A program made the translations under genes and the position numbers. Under the pieces are notes generated by a model. That model was not told the origin of the DNA. It did no database searches and saw only the letters and a list, made by a program, of their open reading frames with translations. A stretch of DNA of 64,000 nucleotides from positions 434,001 to 498,000 of the forward strand of contig NZ_CP167894.1 of the NCBI RefSeq assembly GCF_041504345.1, written 5' to 3'. The stretch comes from Vibrio sp. BS-M-Sm-2. GTDB lineage: Bacteria > Pseudomonadota > Gammaproteobacteria > Enterobacterales > Vibrionaceae. Positions 45,791 through 56,286 of the stretch are shown here, one piece after another. How positions within the stretch are numbered: the first letter of the stretch is position 1; each line of letters opens with the position of its first letter.

Positions 45791-47044
45791 ATGAACACAA
45801 CAACTTCTTCGGCAAATGCCGTTAAAGATTCAAGCAAGTTTAACTACAAAGATTTTACCTGGTGTTTATCACTATTCGGTACAGCAGTTGGTGCTGGCGT
45901 ACTATTCCTTCCAATCAAAGCTGGTGCGGGTGGTTTTTGGCCATTAGTTATCCTAGCTTTAATCGCGGCACCAATGACTTGGTTCGCACACAAATCTCTA
46001 GCTCGTTTCGTACTGTCTGCTAAAAACCCTGAAGCTGATATTACAGACACAGTTGAAGAGCACTTCGGTAAGACTGGCGCAAACATTATTACTTTTGCTT
46101 ACTTCTTCGCTATCTACCCGATCGTTCTTATCTACGGTGTTGGTATCACAAACACAGTTGACTCTTTCCTAGTAAACCAAATGGGTATGGAATCTATTCC
46201 ACGTCCTCTTCTTTCTGGTGCACTTATCCTTGCTATGACAGCAGGTGTTGTATTCGGTAAAGAGCTGATGCTTAAAGCAACTTCAGCGATGGTTTACCCA
46301 CTAGTATTCATCCTACTAGCACTATCTTTCTACCTAGTTCCTGACTGGAACACTTCAATGATGGATGTAAGCCCAGAATGGTCAACAATGCCTTCTATTA
46401 TCTGGCTTGCTATTCCAATCATCGTGTTCTCTTTCAACCACAGCCCAATCATTTCACAGTTCTCTAAAGAGCAACGTCGTGTATACGGTGAAGACGCAGT
46501 TAAGAAAACTGACCAAATTACTGGCGGCGCAGCAATGATGCTGATGGGCTTTGTAATGTTCTTCGTATTCTCTGTAGTACTTTCTCTATCTCCAGAGCAA
46601 CTAGCAACAGCGCAAGCACAGAACATCTCTGTTCTTTCTTACCTAGCTAACGTTCACGAGTCTCCACTTATCTCTTACATGGGTCCTCTAGTAGCGTTCG
46701 CGGCAATTACTTCAAGCTACTTTGGTCACTTCCTTGGTGCTCACGAAGGTCTTGTTGGTCTAATCAAATCTCGCTCTGGTTCTTCAGTAAGCAAGATTGA
46801 AAAAGCATCTCTAGCGTTCATCGTTATTACAACTTGGATTGTTGCGGTAGTTAACCCAAGCATCCTAGGTATGATTGAAACAATGGGTGCTCCAATGATT
46901 GCAGCTATCCTGTTCCTAATGCCTGTATTCGCAATGAACAAAGTACCAGCAATGGCTAAGTACAAAACTTCAGCGCCTGTACAAATCTTTACAGCTTTAT
47001 GTGGTCTAGCGGCTATTAGTTCTGTAATCTACGGCGCTCTTTAA
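45791..47044 (+). CDS. sdaC: Serine transporter SdaC (HAAAP family)
   Basis: 417 residues with about eleven membrane helices. LFGTAVGAGVLFLPIKAGAG near residue 30 is the SdaC/TdcC signature. The next gene is serine deaminase, the usual partner, so it imports serine by proton symport for use as carbon and nitrogen. Codon use is strongly biased toward preferred codons compared with neighbours, suggesting high expression. The long upstream region with a PurR box is the likely control point. Confidence 0.95.
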   Translation: MNTTTSSANAVKDSSKFNYKDFTWCLSLFGTAVGAGVLFLPIKAGAGGFWPLVILALIAAPMTWFAHKSLARFVLSAKNPEADITDTVEEHFGKTGANIITFAYFFAIYPIVLIYGVGITNTVDSFLVNQMGMESIPRPLLSGALILAMTAGVVFGKELMLKATSAMVYPLVFILLALSFYLVPDWNTSMMDVSPEWSTMPSIIWLAIPIIVFSFNHSPIISQFSKEQRRVYGEDAVKKTDQITGGAAMMLMGFVMFFVFSVVLSLSPEQLATAQAQNISVLSYLANVHESPLISYMGPLVAFAAITSSYFGHFLGAHEGLVGLIKSRSGSSVSKIEKASLAFIVITTWIVAVVNPSILGMIETMGAPMIAAILFLMPVFAMNKVPAMAKYKTSAPVQIFTALCGLAAISSVIYGAL

Positions 47045-47117
47045 TCTCAAGCCCTTTTTATAAGATGTGCTTCATCTTATATCGCGAGATTAGACACAAA
47101 ATATAATGATAATAAAT

Positions 47118-47152
47118 GAGCCTCCCGACTCCCCTTGGGAGGCTCTCTTTTT
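47118..47152 (+). terminator. Terminator between sdaC and sdaA
   Basis: GAGCCTCCC/GGGAGGCTC stem, ten-base loop, T run to 47152. The sdaA ribosome site (GAGGT) starts one base later, so it ends most sdaC messages and must be read through or bypassed for sdaA. Confidence 0.85.
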
Positions 47153-47164
47153 GAGGTAATCGCT

Positions 47165-48526
47165 ATGATTAGTGTATTTGATATCTATAAAATCGGTGTT
47201 GGTCCATCGAGCTCACACACAGTTGGACCAATGAAAGCGGGTAAAGAATTTATTGATGACCTACGTTCAATGGGAAAATTGCGCGACATCACTAAAATCA
47301 CCGTGGACGTATATGGATCACTATCACTGACAGGGAAAGGTCACCACACAGATATCGCAATCATCATGGGTCTTGCTGGCAATACTCCTGAGCGTGTTGA
47401 TATCGATTCTATTGCTGGCTTCATTGCTCGCGTAGAAGAAACTGAGCGCCTTCCTGTTGGCATGCACTGTCATACAGTATCGTTCCCACGCGATGGCGGT
47501 ATGAACTTCCACACTAGCAACCTTTCTCTACACGAGAACGGCATGAGCATTCATGCTTGGATTGGTGACGAAGTTGCATACTCAAAAACGTACTACTCAA
47601 TTGGTGGCGGTTTCATCGTTGACGAAGAGAACTTCGGCAAAGAAGAAGAAAACCCAATTAAAGCACCTTACGAATTCACAACAGCTGAAGAGCTGGTTAA
47701 TCAGTGTAAAGAAAGCGGCCTTTCTATCAGTACACTGGTTATGAAAAACCAAGCGGCTTTCCACTCAGACGAAGAGTCTCGTACTTACTTCGCGAACATC
47801 TGGAAAACGATGCGTGAATGTATGGATCGCGGTATGAATACTGAAGGTATCCTGCCTGGTCCACTGCGTGTTCCTCGCCGTGCAGCAGCACTTCGCCAAC
47901 AGCTAATGACTTCAGAAAAAACAACCAATGATCCAATGTCGGTTGTTGACTGGGTAAACATGTTTGCTTTCGCAGTAAACGAAGAAAATGCAGCTGGCGG
48001 TCGTGTAGTAACGGCACCAACAAACGGCGCATGTGGCATCATCCCTGCTGTATTGGCTTACTACGATAAGTTCATCCAAACAGTGACAGAGAAAGATTAC
48101 ATCCGTTACTTCGCAGCTTCTGGCGCGATCGGTGGTCTTTACAAGCGTAACGCTTCTATCTCTGGTGCTGAAGTTGGCTGTCAGGGTGAAGTTGGTGTGG
48201 CATGTTCTATGGCTGCTGCTGGTCTTGCTGAACTTATGGGTGGTAGCCCTGAGCAAGTATGTATGGCTGCAGAAATCGGCATGGAGCACAACCTAGGTCT
48301 AACGTGTGACCCAGTTGCTGGCCAAGTACAAGTACCATGTATCGAGCGTAACGGTATTGCTGCAGTTAAAGCAATCAACTCGACTCGTATGGCACTTCGT
48401 CGTTCTTCTGCTCCTACTGTTTCTCTAGATAAAGTTATCGAAACGATGCTAGAAACAGGTAAAGACATGAACGCTAAATACCGTGAGACTTCTCAAGGTG
48501 GTTTGGCTGTTAAGGTTGTTTGTTAA
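47165..48526 (+). CDS. sdaA: L-serine ammonia-lyase (iron-sulfur)
   Basis: 453 residues from the ATG at 47165, with GAGGT eight bases upstream; ten further codons upstream are inside the terminator and not used. The N-terminal domain begins SVFDIYKIGVGPSSSHTVGPM, the family signature. Cluster cysteines lie in TNGACGI, GAEVGCQGEVGVACSM and LTCDPVAGQVQVPC. The enzyme turns L-serine into pyruvate and ammonia with a [4Fe-4S] cluster. It pairs with the serine transporter in front. Could equally be named sdaB. Confidence 0.96.
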   Translation: MISVFDIYKIGVGPSSSHTVGPMKAGKEFIDDLRSMGKLRDITKITVDVYGSLSLTGKGHHTDIAIIMGLAGNTPERVDIDSIAGFIARVEETERLPVGMHCHTVSFPRDGGMNFHTSNLSLHENGMSIHAWIGDEVAYSKTYYSIGGGFIVDEENFGKEEENPIKAPYEFTTAEELVNQCKESGLSISTLVMKNQAAFHSDEESRTYFANIWKTMRECMDRGMNTEGILPGPLRVPRRAAALRQQLMTSEKTTNDPMSVVDWVNMFAFAVNEENAAGGRVVTAPTNGACGIIPAVLAYYDKFIQTVTEKDYIRYFAASGAIGGLYKRNASISGAEVGCQGEVGVACSMAAAGLAELMGGSPEQVCMAAEIGMEHNLGLTCDPVAGQVQVPCIERNGIAAVKAINSTRMALRRSSAPTVSLDKVIETMLETGKDMNAKYRETSQGGLAVKVVC

Positions 48527-48638
48527 TTAGCATTCGTTTGTTAGTTAACGTTGGTTTGCTAGTCCGTATTCGTTTATTGGCCAGCATAAGTTAACAAGCC
48601 AACACTTAACAGAGCTTGCTTGGTAACGAGCAGATAAT

Positions 48639-48668
48639 AAAAAGGAACGCCGATGCGTTCCTTTTTTT
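48639..48668. terminator. Intrinsic terminator of sdaA
   Basis: AAAAAGGAACGC/GCGTTCCTTTTT, 12-bp stem, CGAT loop, seven T. Confidence 0.92.
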
Positions 48669-48734
48669 GTATCTGAATTCCGGTCACTTATATCTAAGAT
48701 GCTCGATTCGCATCTTAGATAATGGACCAAAGAA

Positions 48735-49889
48735 CTAGATCACTTGCGAGATAAGCAAGAAGCAACCAAACAGCAATGAGAACAACATCATTGCGCTGCC
48801 ACCTTCTGCTCGGTATCGGTCATCAGCTACTTTCATAAAACGCTGCTTGTGAACCATAACCAAAGGAACAAACACAGCCAAGAACACTAAGATGATACCT
48901 GCGTAGTTCAGCACTTGTAGGAACTTGTCTGCTGCAAGCAGTGAACCCGCCAACGGTAAGATGAAGCTAATGCAGTACGTTACCGCTGTGTTTTGGTTGA
49001 ACATGTCTTTGTTCTGGTTGAACAACGCCATCGCCACACCAAAGAAAGAGGTCAACAATGCCAAACCAGTGAAGGTAGACAGAACGTTACCTACCCAAGG
49101 AGATTGAGCCTCAAACGCCGCCATCAAATCTGATACGTTCTTGAAGCTTCTGAATTGCTCTTCACTCAAGTTACCTACCACAGCAAATAACCAACACAAG
49201 TAACACACTAATGGGATCAGAGAACCGACGATCACCATGTTACGCAGCTGTTTGTCTGTCGCTTCGTGGTTGTAAGAAACCAAGGTTGGAATCACAACCA
49301 TAAAGCCAAAGCTTGTAAACAGGATGGCACTGGTTTTGATTAGATCAACGTGGTCATGACTGGTTACCTGCATCAAGTTTTCTTGAGTCATGCTCGGCGC
49401 TAAGAACGCCATGGTTGCAAACAAGCTAGCAAGCATCACGAAGAACAATGCGCGGTTAAGTTTATCAATAACACCAGTGCCACTTGCAACTATAGCGCCA
49501 GCAACCAAGGTGAATCCGATTTGGCTTGCCGTAGCGGTGACTTCAATACCAAAGTTAGACAGTAGCTTACTCAGTAAATCACCTGCGCCTAGAATGTAAG
49601 CCATTAGCAGGCAAATCAATAACGCGTATAGCAAGCCGTTAGTAAGCAACTGACCTTGTTTACCCAAGGTTTTTCGGGCAATTGAGTTTAGTCCTAAACC
49701 GCCACCCGCTTTGATGGTCGCTTCTAGAAGTAGTAATGCTGCGTAAGTCGTACCGAAGCAGATCAGTACCATCAGCAGTGTGCCGTAAAGCAATCCGAAT
49801 TGAGCTAATACCATTGGGATTGCAAGCATACCAGCACCGAGAGCGGTACCAGCGATAATTAGGGAGCTACCCATCATTTTAATATTCAT
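48735..49889 (-). CDS. Aromatic amino acid permease (TyrP/Mtr family)
   Basis: 384 residues with about eleven membrane helices. The start GSSLIIAGTALGAGMLAIPMVLAQFG is the signature of the HAAAP aromatic branch (TyrP, Mtr). It should import tyrosine, tryptophan or phenylalanine with protons; which one is uncertain. A Tyr/Phe-rich reading frame on the same strand ends 87 bases upstream and may regulate it. I found no convincing TyrR box in the upstream 300 bases, though tyrR is in this window. Confidence 0.9.
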   Translation of the reverse strand: MNIKMMGSSLIIAGTALGAGMLAIPMVLAQFGLLYGTLLMVLICFGTTYAALLLLEATIKAGGGLGLNSIARKTLGKQGQLLTNGLLYALLICLLMAYILGAGDLLSKLLSNFGIEVTATASQIGFTLVAGAIVASGTGVIDKLNRALFFVMLASLFATMAFLAPSMTQENLMQVTSHDHVDLIKTSAILFTSFGFMVVIPTLVSYNHEATDKQLRNMVIVGSLIPLVCYLCWLFAVVGNLSEEQFRSFKNVSDLMAAFEAQSPWVGNVLSTFTGLALLTSFFGVAMALFNQNKDMFNQNTAVTYCISFILPLAGSLLAADKFLQVLNYAGIILVFLAVFVPLVMVHKQRFMKVADDRYRAEGGSAMMLFSLLFGCFLLISQVI

Positions 49890-49976
49890 TGTCTTTAACT
49901 TATTTATTTTGTTTTTAATAGGTGTAGTTCTCTGTCATCAACCAAGATGCAAAGAAAAATCGAAAGAAGTTAAGCT

Positions 49977-50147
49977 TTAAAACGAATATCGATAGGAGCG
50001 ATAAGCGGAGTTAAATCGCGAAAAGGCAGTAGAAAACGAGTAGTACAAGCGAGAGTATAGAGAGGTGTGATCAGACAAAGAAGCCGTCTTCTGATGTGGT
50101 GACCCTTCTGTGGGTTCGATGATCGGTGATGTAATCTTGAATTTCAT
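49977..50147 (-). CDS. Putative Tyr/Phe-rich leader peptide of the aromatic permease
   Basis: 56 residues from the ATG at 50145-50147 (the frame is open eleven codons further). The last 27 residues hold seven Tyr and four Phe (LYSRLYYSFST, then FSRFNSAYRSYRYSF). The DNA there is pyrimidine-rich and G-poor on the coding strand, a possible Rho-entry region. GGA stands about seven bases before the ATG. It ends 87 bases before the permease start, with no strong hairpin between. A ribosome slowed by scarce tyrosine or phenylalanine could control transport; this is inference. It could also be chance from a CU-rich RNA leader. Confidence 0.45.
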   Translation of the reverse strand: MKFKITSPIIEPTEGSPHQKTASLSDHTSLYSRLYYSFSTAFSRFNSAYRSYRYSF

Positions 50148-50169
50148 GTATGTGTCCAATATCAATAAG

Positions 50170-50355
50170 TCACATTCCATAGTATTTGAAGCAGCGTATC
50201 CGTTGCTGCCCTACCTCTATCATTAGAGGTCTTTTCATCTTATCGAATGAGCCTCGAAACACAACGCTATAAGCACATTTTTTGCTATTAAATTGAACAA
50301 AATAGCCATTTGGGTACAAATTAACCACCAAACCTTCTAATACAATAATCTTCAT
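50170..50355 (-). CDS. Possible small protein upstream of the permease leader
   Basis: 61 residues (MKIIVLEGLVVNLYPNGYFV...), or 70 if the ATG at 50380-50382 is used. Composition looks protein-like (beta-strand pattern, balanced charge), but no ribosome site is clear and I know no family. It lies on the same strand as the leader and permease and could be part of their transcript. Confidence 0.35.
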   Translation of the reverse strand: MKIIVLEGLVVNLYPNGYFVQFNSKKCAYSVVFRGSFDKMKRPLMIEVGQQRIRCFKYYGM

Positions 50356-50595
50356 TGATAAAAGATAAGCTGGTAAATACATCTAGCCCATAGCATCCGA
50401 GACTCTCTCCTCTAATTAGAATCAAATTCACAACTCAACGTTATATTTTGGCATAACACATAACACAAACTTGCTACATCACAGAAACATAACCACAACC
50501 GGAGTATGGTCACACAATTAGCCATACCCCATAGGTGGTAGTGGTTCTTACACGTACAGTATGCGCGTCATTAAAAAATAAAAAATTGATACCTT

Positions 50596-52218
50596 ATGCG
50601 CTCAACTATAACCTTCAAAATTCTAGTGGCCCTCGCTATTGTGTTCACTTTTTTGCTAGCAATATCGACCTACTTTCAATATTCGCAGCAAAAACAACTT
50701 GTTAATTCTGTATTGAGTGAACAGCTTCACGATAAGGCAAGTAACTATTTCGATAGCCTCAATATGATGATGCTGACTGGCACCATGGCGCAAAAAGAGA
50801 CCTTGCGTCAAAAAGCGTTAGCACAAGAAGGCATTGAAGACGTTCGTGTTTTGCGCGCTGACGCTGTAAGCAAGTTATACGGTCCCGGTAATGACAATCA
50901 AAGACCTGTTGATGATATCGACAAGCGAGCACTAGCAGGAGAAACGGTTATCGAACCCTTTTCTGCCGATTGGGGTAAAGGCTTAGTCATTGCCCTACCA
51001 ATGAAATCCAGTGAAAACTACCGTGGCACCAATTGCGTGGCATGCCATATGGCGCCTGAAGGCGAAGTATTAGGTGCGATTCGCCTCGAATATAACCTTA
51101 GTCATGTCAATTCGTTAATCAACACTCAAACCATAACCGCTATTGGCATTATGGCGGTGATCTCGTTTGCAGGATTCGTTCTTACAATGGGGCTCATTCG
51201 TAAGATTATCGTTCGTCCGCTGCAACAAACTTCTCGCTTTATGACCCAAGTCAGCAACGATAAAAACCTATCCACTCGGTTGCCTGAGCAAAGTAAAGAT
51301 GAGATCGGTACGCTCGCGAACTCCATCAACTCATTCATGGGTACCGTTTCTCACAGCTTAGAGAAGGTACAAGACACCTCTCACAAATTGAATGCGTCTG
51401 CCAACCAGCTGACCAGCGTTGCACAAATTACCGAGCAAGCCGCCAGCGATCAGCAAAATGAAACCGCTGAAGTACAACACAATGTTGAAGGTATCCAAGC
51501 GCAACAAATCAATGTAGAGCAAGCCACTTTAACCGCGTCGGAGCTCATTAATCACACCGCCGATGTGGCGTGCAAGAGTGCTAACCAAGCACATGAGGCA
51601 AGCGGTGAGATAAAAAACCTCGTCACCAGCATAGAAGAGGTGAAACACAAAATACTGACACTCAACGAGCAGACTGGAGAAGTCTCTTCTATATTGAGCG
51701 TGATTCGTGGTATTGCCGACCAAACCAACCTTCTGGCCTTGAATGCAGCAATTGAAGCGGCACGTGCGGGGGAACAAGGGCGTGGGTTTGCGGTAGTGGC
51801 TGATGAAGTTCGTCATCTTGCATCGCGAACCGCAGAAGCAACAGGCAGCATTGAGTCAATCATTCATCAATTCCAGCAAGGCAGTGAAGAATCGCTAGCT
51901 TCTGCTGATCGCGTTTGCGAACAAGCGCATCAAAGCTCAACAGATATCGATGCACTTTCAATTGAAATGAATAGTGTTGTAGAAGAGATGAAACAAGTGC
52001 TAGCTCATGCACAAAATATTCAACAACAGACACAATCCACCACACACGCTACCCAAGATGTGCAGCAAAAAGTTGAGACCATTACCTCTCATGCCGATAA
52101 TACGTCGCGCTCTGCTGGTGAAACTCGTGGGATCAGTAATGACTTGGAAGAACTGTCCGATCACCTTGAGTCACTGATTAATCAATTTACTTTGTCGAGT
52201 ACCAAGAAGAAGTCATAG
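50596..52218 (+). CDS. Chemoreceptor (MCP) with a periplasmic CxxCH heme motif
   Basis: 540 residues: a membrane helix (about 8-27), a periplasmic sensor (28-175), a second helix (about 180-200), HAMP (about 202-255), and a signalling hairpin with [20 protein letters not shown]. The sensor contains NCVACHMAP: Cys147, Cys150 and His151 form a c-type heme site, and the flanking [13 protein letters not shown] and [12 protein letters not shown] segments fit PAS-like heme-c sensors known from Geobacter receptors. It probably steers swimming in response to redox state, oxygen or NO. No CheR-binding pentapeptide at the end. Start by ATG at 50596; the ribosome site is weak. Confidence 0.88.
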   Translation: MRSTITFKILVALAIVFTFLLAISTYFQYSQQKQLVNSVLSEQLHDKASNYFDSLNMMMLTGTMAQKETLRQKALAQEGIEDVRVLRADAVSKLYGPGNDNQRPVDDIDKRALAGETVIEPFSADWGKGLVIALPMKSSENYRGTNCVACHMAPEGEVLGAIRLEYNLSHVNSLINTQTITAIGIMAVISFAGFVLTMGLIRKIIVRPLQQTSRFMTQVSNDKNLSTRLPEQSKDEIGTLANSINSFMGTVSHSLEKVQDTSHKLNASANQLTSVAQITEQAASDQQNETAEVQHNVEGIQAQQINVEQATLTASELINHTADVACKSANQAHEASGEIKNLVTSIEEVKHKILTLNEQTGEVSSILSVIRGIADQTNLLALNAAIEAARAGEQGRGFAVVADEVRHLASRTAEATGSIESIIHQFQQGSEESLASADRVCEQAHQSSTDIDALSIEMNSVVEEMKQVLAHAQNIQQQTQSTTHATQDVQQKVETITSHADNTSRSAGETRGISNDLEELSDHLESLINQFTLSSTKKKS

Positions 52219-52274
52219 ATCGTCTATTCTCTGTTAATAGAACAGCATATAAATAGACTTTCAATCGCCAACAA

Positions 52275-52298
52275 AAAGCGCTCAACAATGAGCGCTTT
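52275..52298. terminator. Convergent terminator between the MCP and SulP genes
   Basis: AAAGCGCTCA/TGAGCGCTTT, ten-bp stem, four-base loop, with A/T flanks on both sides. Confidence 0.8.
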
Positions 52299-52348
52299 AT
52301 CTTCCTAGCAATGTCTAGTTCAGGCTTTCAAAGAACCTTAGACAATGA

Positions 52349-53839
52349 TTAGTGCGTAATGGAAACCGCGGTTAAGTCTTTATGCTTGTGATACATCGCG
52401 TGTTTGACTATCAGATTCGCACTCACGCTATCCATTCCTGACACTTCAACGTAAGCCCCTTTTTTACGGAACTTGAACACGACCTTATCAAGCGCTTCAA
52501 CCGACGTATTATCTAAGAATGACGCATCCGATATATCGATGGTCACTAAAGAGGTCGCGTTGTCATAATCAAATAAGTCGACAAACGCATCTGAAGACGC
52601 AAAAAATACATGCCCTTTTACTCGGTGAATGGTGTGCATTTCGTTGGTCACCACTTCATCGGATATAAAGACCATAGACTTGCTAGCATGCGCATAAAAC
52701 AGAGCCGATAAAACCACGCCAACCGCAACCCCAATCGCTAAGTTATGAGTAAACACCACAACCGCCACGGTCGCTAACATGGTTACATTAGTTGGAAGTG
52801 TGTGGTCTTTAAGTTCAACAATAGAGCGCCACGAGAACGTACCGATTGAAACCATAATCATCACAGACACTAAAGCCGCCATCGGTATCAACTTCAACCA
52901 ATCCGAAACAAACACTACCATTAATAACAAAACAACCCCGGCGATCATGCTAGATAATCGGGTTAAGCCGCCTGATTTGATGTTTATGATCGACTGACCG
53001 ATCATCGCACACCCCGCCATTCCACCAAATAATGAGGCAACGATGTTCGCAACGCCCTGCCCTTTGCACTCATTGTTTTTATTACTTTCAGTATCTGTCA
53101 GATCATCGACTATGGTCGCTGTCATCAAGGATTCCAGCAAGCCAACCAGAGATAGAGCAATCGAATATGGCAGGATGGTCGCAAGCGTATCAAACGTGAA
53201 TGGAATATTAGGAATCAAGAACACAGGCAGTGAATCAGGAAGCTTACCCATATCGCCAATCGTTCTAACATCTAACCCAAACAACAAACTAATGATTGTC
53301 AGGGTAACAATCGCGACCAGTGGAGAAGGTATTGCGCGACCAAACTTGGGAAAATAAGGAAGCAGATAAATGATCGCCAAACCCAAAACGACTAACACGT
53401 AAACACTTGAAGGGACATTGATCAATTCAGGGAGCTGGGCCATGAAGATTAGGATGGCGAGCGCGTTAACAAATCCAGTAATCACCGATTTGGAAACGAA
53501 ATTCATCAGGTTACCAAGCTTGAGATACCCAGCCGCGATTTGAATGACGCCAGCTAGGAATGAAGCTGCGAGTAGGTACTCTAGTCCGTGCTCTCTCACT
53601 AAGGTGACCATTAATAGCGCCATAGCGCCTGTTGCACCGGAAATCATCCCCGGACGACTGCCAACCAAAGCGGTTACAACACAGATACAAAAAGATGCAT
53701 AGAGCCCTACCTTAGGGTCGACGCCTGCGATAATTGAAAATGCGATGGCTTCAGGGATCAATGCGAGTGCAACCACAATCCCAGACAATGAATCTCCTTT
53801 GACATTTGATAACCAGTGTTTTTTTAAATAATTAAGCAT
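52349..53839 (-). CDS. SulP-family anion transporter with STAS domain
   Basis: 496 residues. About eleven to fourteen membrane segments begin with [23 protein letters not shown], the SulP signature. A cytoplasmic STAS domain (about 395-490, [30 protein letters not shown]) closes the protein. The family carries sulfate, bicarbonate or dicarboxylates, often with sodium. The substrate cannot be assigned. No neighbour points to a pathway. Confidence 0.92.
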   Translation of the reverse strand: MLNYLKKHWLSNVKGDSLSGIVVALALIPEAIAFSIIAGVDPKVGLYASFCICVVTALVGSRPGMISGATGAMALLMVTLVREHGLEYLLAASFLAGVIQIAAGYLKLGNLMNFVSKSVITGFVNALAILIFMAQLPELINVPSSVYVLVVLGLAIIYLLPYFPKFGRAIPSPLVAIVTLTIISLLFGLDVRTIGDMGKLPDSLPVFLIPNIPFTFDTLATILPYSIALSLVGLLESLMTATIVDDLTDTESNKNNECKGQGVANIVASLFGGMAGCAMIGQSIINIKSGGLTRLSSMIAGVVLLLMVVFVSDWLKLIPMAALVSVMIMVSIGTFSWRSIVELKDHTLPTNVTMLATVAVVVFTHNLAIGVAVGVVLSALFYAHASKSMVFISDEVVTNEMHTIHRVKGHVFFASSDAFVDLFDYDNATSLVTIDISDASFLDNTSVEALDKVVFKFRKKGAYVEVSGMDSVSANLIVKHAMYHKHKDLTAVSITH

Positions 53840-54396
53840 GTAATTCTCTTTTACTTGTACAGCCAGTCCTGCCTTGTTGAGACATAATTTGATCGACTGT
53901 TTTCTTGAATGAGCGAGCGCTCGAAAAGTGCGGGTGTAGAGAGAATGCAGGGGCTAAGGCGGCGTAATTAACACGTAGATATTAAACTCCTCTTGTTGCT
54001 TTAGTGGGAAATTAAGAAAGTGATCAAGTCCAATATGACTGAATCCGCGCCAATATAGAGCGAGTCTCAACACAATCACACTCCCATTATTGAAAACAAA
54101 GGTTTCGATTACGCCTGCTCGTTCAACGGCTGACATTGGGCTGAAAGGTAAGGTGCAGGCTAAGATCGAACAAAAAACACACCCTCAAACGTATTTATGG
54201 TCAGTAGACACAATATTTCTTTCACCAAGCAAGAATAAAGGTTGAAGCTGTCGGTATGACAGGTAATATGTTCAATCGATTTAAAAAGTTTATACAACTT
54301 AATGTTTCGGCTAATTATTGTGCAAATGTATGTTTATATGCAGCAATGCCAGAGACTTTGAGTTGAATTTGTCCCTCAATGGAGAATGAAATCAAC
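53840..54396. other. Divergent intergenic region, 557 bp, between sulP and asnS
   Basis: Contains the promoters of both genes. A 60-codon frame on the minus strand (53954-54136) lacks a ribosome site and likeness to anything, so I leave it out. No hairpin, operator or RNA gene stands out. Confidence 0.45.
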
Positions 54397-55797
54397 ATGA
54401 CTTACGCGCCTGTAACAGACGTACTTGGCGGCAAGCTAGCGGTAGACAGTGAAGTAACTGTTCGCGGCTGGATCCGTTCACGTCGTGATTCCAAAGCTGG
54501 AATCTCTTTCCTTGCCATTTATGACGGCTCTTGTTTCGACCCGATTCAGGCCGTGGTTCCTAATAATCTTAATAATTACGAAAACGAAGTATTAAAGCTA
54601 ACGACTGGCTGCTCTGTTGAAGTAACAGGTAAGATTGTTGAGTCTCCTGCGAAAGGTCAAGACTTCGAACTAGCAGCAACTGACGTTAAAGTTGTAGGCT
54701 GGGTTGAAGACGCTGACACTTACCCAATGGCTAAGACACGTCACTCTATCGAATACCTTCGTGAAGTTGCTCACCTACGTCCACGTACAAACGTGATTGG
54801 CGCAGTAGCACGTGTACGTAACTGTCTATCTCAAGCGATTCACCGTTTCTACCACGAGCAAGGCTTCTTCTGGACTTCTGCTCCGCTTATTACTGCATCT
54901 GATGCAGAAGGCGCAGGTGAAATGTTCCGCGTTTCTACGCTAGACATGGAAAACCTACCACGCACTGAAAAAGGCGACGTAGACTTCAACGAAGATTTCT
55001 TCGGTAAAGAGACGTTCCTAACAGTATCTGGCCAACTTAATGCTGAAGCTTACGCTTGTGCACTAAGCAAGGTTTACACGTTCGGTCCTACGTTCCGTGC
55101 TGAAAACTCAAACACAAGCCGCCACCTAGCTGAGTTCTGGATGGTTGAGCCTGAAGTTGCGTTTGCAGACCTTAACGATGTAGCGAAACTGGCTGAAGAC
55201 ATGCTTAAGTACGTTTTCGCTGCTGTTCTTGAAGAGCGCCGCGACGACCTAGAGTTCTTCGCTTCTCGCATCGACAAGCAAGCAATTACTCGTCTAGAGC
55301 AATTCGTTGACGCTGACTTCGCACAAGTTGACTACACTGACGCAATCCAAATCCTACTAGACTCTGGTAAGAAATTTGAGTTTGACGTTGAGTGGGGCAT
55401 CGACATGTCTTCTGAGCATGAGCGTTACCTAGCTGAAGAGCACTTCAAAGCACCTGTTATCGTTAAGAACTACCCGAAAGACATCAAAGCTTTCTACATG
55501 CGCTTAAACGACGACGGCAAAACAGTTGCGGCAATGGACGTACTTGCACCAGGCATCGGTGAAATCATCGGTGGTGCACAACGTGAAGAGCGTCTAGACA
55601 TTCTAGACGAGCGTATGATTGCTATGGGTATCGACCCTGAGCACATGAGCTGGTACCGCGACCTACGTAAATACGGCACAGTGCCACACGCTGGTTTCGG
55701 TCTTGGTTTCGAGCGTCTAGTATCTTACGTAACAGGTATGGGCAACGTTCGTGACGTGATTCCATTCCCACGTACACCACGCTCTGCAAACTTCTAA
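54397..55797 (+). CDS. asnS: Asparaginyl-tRNA synthetase
   Basis: 466 residues from the ATG at 54397, the same length as the E. coli enzyme; an ATG 18 bases earlier adds six residues without likeness. An OB-fold anticodon-binding domain (about 1-110, [23 protein letters not shown]) is followed by a class II catalytic domain (motif 2 [21 protein letters not shown], motif 3 [10 protein letters not shown] near the end). It charges tRNA-Asn. Codon use is highly biased, as expected for a heavily expressed gene. Terminator 40 bases after the stop. Confidence 0.98.
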   Translation: MTYAPVTDVLGGKLAVDSEVTVRGWIRSRRDSKAGISFLAIYDGSCFDPIQAVVPNNLNNYENEVLKLTTGCSVEVTGKIVESPAKGQDFELAATDVKVVGWVEDADTYPMAKTRHSIEYLREVAHLRPRTNVIGAVARVRNCLSQAIHRFYHEQGFFWTSAPLITASDAEGAGEMFRVSTLDMENLPRTEKGDVDFNEDFFGKETFLTVSGQLNAEAYACALSKVYTFGPTFRAENSNTSRHLAEFWMVEPEVAFADLNDVAKLAEDMLKYVFAAVLEERRDDLEFFASRIDKQAITRLEQFVDADFAQVDYTDAIQILLDSGKKFEFDVEWGIDMSSEHERYLAEEHFKAPVIVKNYPKDIKAFYMRLNDDGKTVAAMDVLAPGIGEIIGGAQREERLDILDERMIAMGIDPEHMSWYRDLRKYGTVPHAGFGLGFERLVSYVTGMGNVRDVIPFPRTPRSANF

Positions 55798-55834
55798 TTC
55801 GAGCCTAAATCGAATTTAAAAGTTAAGAACAAAT

Positions 55835-55864
55835 AAAAACCTCCGCACTTGCGGAGGTTTTTTT
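55835..55864. terminator. Intrinsic terminator of asnS
   Basis: AAAAACCTCCGC/GCGGAGGTTTTT, 12-bp stem, ACTT loop, then T run. Confidence 0.93.
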
Positions 55865-55952
55865 ATATTCTGAATAAAACGCAACAGCTATTTAAACCGT
55901 GTACACCAGACGAGCCACATACAACGAGCACAAACTGCATATAACAAGAAAA

Positions 55953-56159
55953 TTAATCGACATCTTGGTCGCTAGCGTATTTTATCGCGAGACCGCAGAT
56001 TACCATCATAACGAATGGGATCGCGGCAGTGGTGTATTCCGCCCACGCCATATCAGCGAATACTTTTGCCAGCAGTACGTGGCCGAGAATAAGCAGAAGC
56101 GCACACACAATCGCGACAATAATCAGCTTAACTTCATTTCCCATAGTCATTTTCAACAT
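55953..56159 (-). CDS. Small membrane protein, 68 residues
   Basis: Two membrane helices (about 9-32 and 40-60) and an acidic tail ending SDQDVD. GGAG eight bases before the ATG supports expression. Separate from but similar in kind to the 61-residue protein at 38670. Family unknown to me. Confidence 0.7.
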   Translation of the reverse strand: MLKMTMGNEVKLIIVAIVCALLLILGHVLLAKVFADMAWAEYTTAAIPFVMMVICGLAIKYASDQDVD

Positions 56160-56286
56160 AACGGTATCTCCAATATTTGGTCTACCGTTATTGAATCACA
56201 ACTCTCTGGTCAATTAGGCGTACAGTTACGCCAGAAACAACCCGTACAGTTGGAATCATTGTCTTTTTTATGAGGGACTTAAGATT

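Noticed and set aside
47912..48289. 125-codon minus-strand frame inside sdaA
   Set aside because: It is a shadow of the strongly codon-biased sdaA gene, as are the other antisense frames there and in the Hsp70, asnS and fumarase genes.
50123..50140. Possible TyrR box upstream of the aromatic permease (TGTAAT-N6-TTTCAT)
   Set aside because: It lacks the key C in the right arm and would lie inside the leader frame, far from the permease start.
53954..54136. 60-codon frame upstream of sulP on the same strand, considered as a leader peptide
   Set aside because: No ribosome site, no amino acid bias and no hairpin after it.
55899..56273. 124-codon plus-strand frame after asnS
   Set aside because: It lies antisense to the 68-residue membrane protein, which has the better ribosome site and protein-like composition.
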